From: an uncultured Alphaproteobacteria bacterium
Lineage (GTDB): Bacteria; Pseudomonadota; Alphaproteobacteria; Rhizobiales; Hyphomicrobiaceae
Direction of reading: 5' to 3'
Length of the DNA stretch: 6,290 bases
NCBI GenBank assembly: GCA_937950105.1
Contig: CALFEM010000144.1
Span: 1-6,290, forward strand
In this document: positions 5,372 to 6,290 of the stretch, piece by piece
Numbering within the stretch: the first letter of the stretch is position 1
Layout: every line of letters starts with the position of its first letter
The notes under the pieces: model-generated
Database searches by the model: none
The model's input: the letters and a program-made list of their open reading frames with translations, nothing else
What the model was told of the DNA's origin: nothing
Position numbers and translations under genes: made by a program

Positions 5372-6245
5372 TCAATCGAAGCGGCGCAGGTCGAGCGTCA
5401 GCGGGTAATCCGGGTTGACGACGGCGCGCGCGGGCCGCATCGGCCCGGCCGTGTGCCCGTGCGGATCGAAACGCGCGAGGCGGCGCCCTTCGGCCTCGTT
5501 GCCGTTGACCGGGAACACCTCGAAGTTCCGCCCGCCCGGATGCGCGACGTGATAGCGGCAGCCCGCGATCGATCGCCCTGTCCACGTATCGACGACGTCG
5601 ACGGTCAGCGGCACGTGCGGGGGGATCGTCGGATGCAGCGCCGACGGCGGCCACCACGCACGATAGCGCACGCCTGCGACCGCTTCGCCCGGAACGCCGG
5701 TCGGCGTCAGCGGCACGGTGCGGCCGTTGCAGGTCACGACGAAGCGATCGCCGCTCTGGCCTTTGACCTTCAGCTCGATACGTTCGAGCGAGGAATCGAC
5801 GTAGCGCGCAGTGCCGCCGATGACGCCTTCCTCGCCGAGCACGTGCCACGGTTCCAGCGCCTGACGCATCTCGACCTCGAGATCGCGCGCCGCCACCTTG
5901 CCGTAGAGCGGAAAGCGGAACTCGAAATGCGGGCGGAACCATTCGAGTTCGCACGGCAGGCCGGCGGCCTTGAGGTCATCGACGATGCCGGCGAGGTCGG
6001 ACCAGAGATAGTGCGGCAGCATGAAGCGGTCGTGCAGCGTCGTGCCCCAGCGCACGAGACGCGTGCGGTACGGCTTCTCCCAGAACATGACGATGAGCGC
6101 ACGCAGCAGCAGTTGCTGCGCGAGACTCATGCGCGCGTGCGGCGGCATTTCGAAGGAGCGGAACTCGACGAGGCCGAGGCGGCCGGTCGGACCGTCGGGC
6201 GAGTAGAGCTTGTCGATGCAGATTTCCGCGCGGTGCGTGTTGCCC
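5372..6245 (-). CDS. C-terminal part of a large DUF2126 / transglutaminase-like protein, truncated at the contig end
   Basis: The last 290 residues of a protein whose full-length relatives are about 1,100 residues, with an N-terminal transglutaminase-like domain and a C-terminal DUF2126 region; their biochemical role is not established. The frame is open to the adapter junction, reading G-N-T-H-R-A-E-I-C-I-D-K, then LYSPDGPTGRLGLVEFRSFE and MPPHARMSLAQQLLLRALI, so the ATG at 6148 is an internal Met and no start is visible. Other recognisable stretches are LHDRFMLPHYLWSD, GLPCELEWFRPHFEFRFP and, near the end, AHPGGRNFEVFPVNGNEAEGRR. The protein ends LDLRRFD before TGA. Relatives are often found with other transglutaminase-like, alpha-E and ATP-grasp-type genes, none of which is visible here. 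It is convergent with phyR and shows no sign of belonging to the stress operon. Confidence 0.88.
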
Positions 6246-6290
6246 AGATCGGAAGAGCGTCGTGTAGGGAAAGAGTGTAGATCTCGGTGG
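6246..6290. other. Illumina adapter sequence left on the contig end (artefact)
   Basis: From 6246 the sequence reads AGATCGGAAGAGCGTCGTG and continues to the window end as the standard Illumina TruSeq read-through adapter (reverse complement of the universal adapter), matching at all 45 bases as I recall it. It is not genomic. It truncates the DUF2126 coding sequence and creates a false end to any frame read through it. Confidence 0.98.

Noticed and set aside
5453..6280. 275-residue plus-strand open frame opposite the DUF2126 gene
   Set aside because: It is antisense to a well-conserved coding region, is Arg/Ala-rich as expected of a GC-rich shadow frame, and its C-terminus is translated adapter.

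Overview
The window looks like a fragment of an alphaproteobacterial genome, most likely from the Hyphomicrobiales (Rhizobiales). The evidence is GC-rich sequence with strongly GC-biased third codon positions, an etfA-hbdA gene pair, and above all a complete PhyR/NepR/EcfG general stress response core, which is known only from Alphaproteobacteria. Species cannot be named from the sequence. The right-hand 45 bases are Illumina adapter, so this is the raw end of a short-read contig and not a natural junction.

Layout, left to right. Bases 2-1618 (+) hold the C-terminal two thirds of electron transfer flavoprotein alpha subunit, then a 3-hydroxybutyryl-CoA dehydrogenase. They form a short operon closed by a strong intrinsic terminator at 1651-1683. 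A stand-alone short-chain dehydrogenase/reductase follows (1839-2603, +), with its own terminator. The minus-strand block 2687-4232 holds dps (ferritin-like DNA protection protein), the sigma factor ecfG and its anti-sigma factor nepR, transcribed in the order nepR-ecfG-dps. Divergent from nepR is phyR (4479-5291, +), the anti-anti-sigma response regulator, also followed by a terminator. Convergent to phyR is the C-terminal end of a very large DUF2126/transglutaminase-type protein (5372-6245, -), cut off by the adapter.

How the parts work together. In the known alphaproteobacterial pathway, stress-phosphorylated PhyR uses its sigma-like N-terminal domain to pull NepR off EcfG, and EcfG then transcribes stress genes from GGAAC-N16/17-CGTT promoters. 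Three exact GGAAC-N16-CGTT promoters are visible: one for nepR-ecfG, one for phyR (back to back, -35 boxes 18 bp apart) and one for dps. The window therefore contains the switch, its positive feedback and one effector gene. The cognate histidine kinase (PhyK type) is not in the window.

The most unusual observation is an inverted repeat that pairs the -10 region of the dps promoter with the dps ribosome binding site. It could silence dps translation from read-through transcripts while leaving the EcfG-initiated transcript free. The rest of the window is known gene families; no wholly new system was seen.
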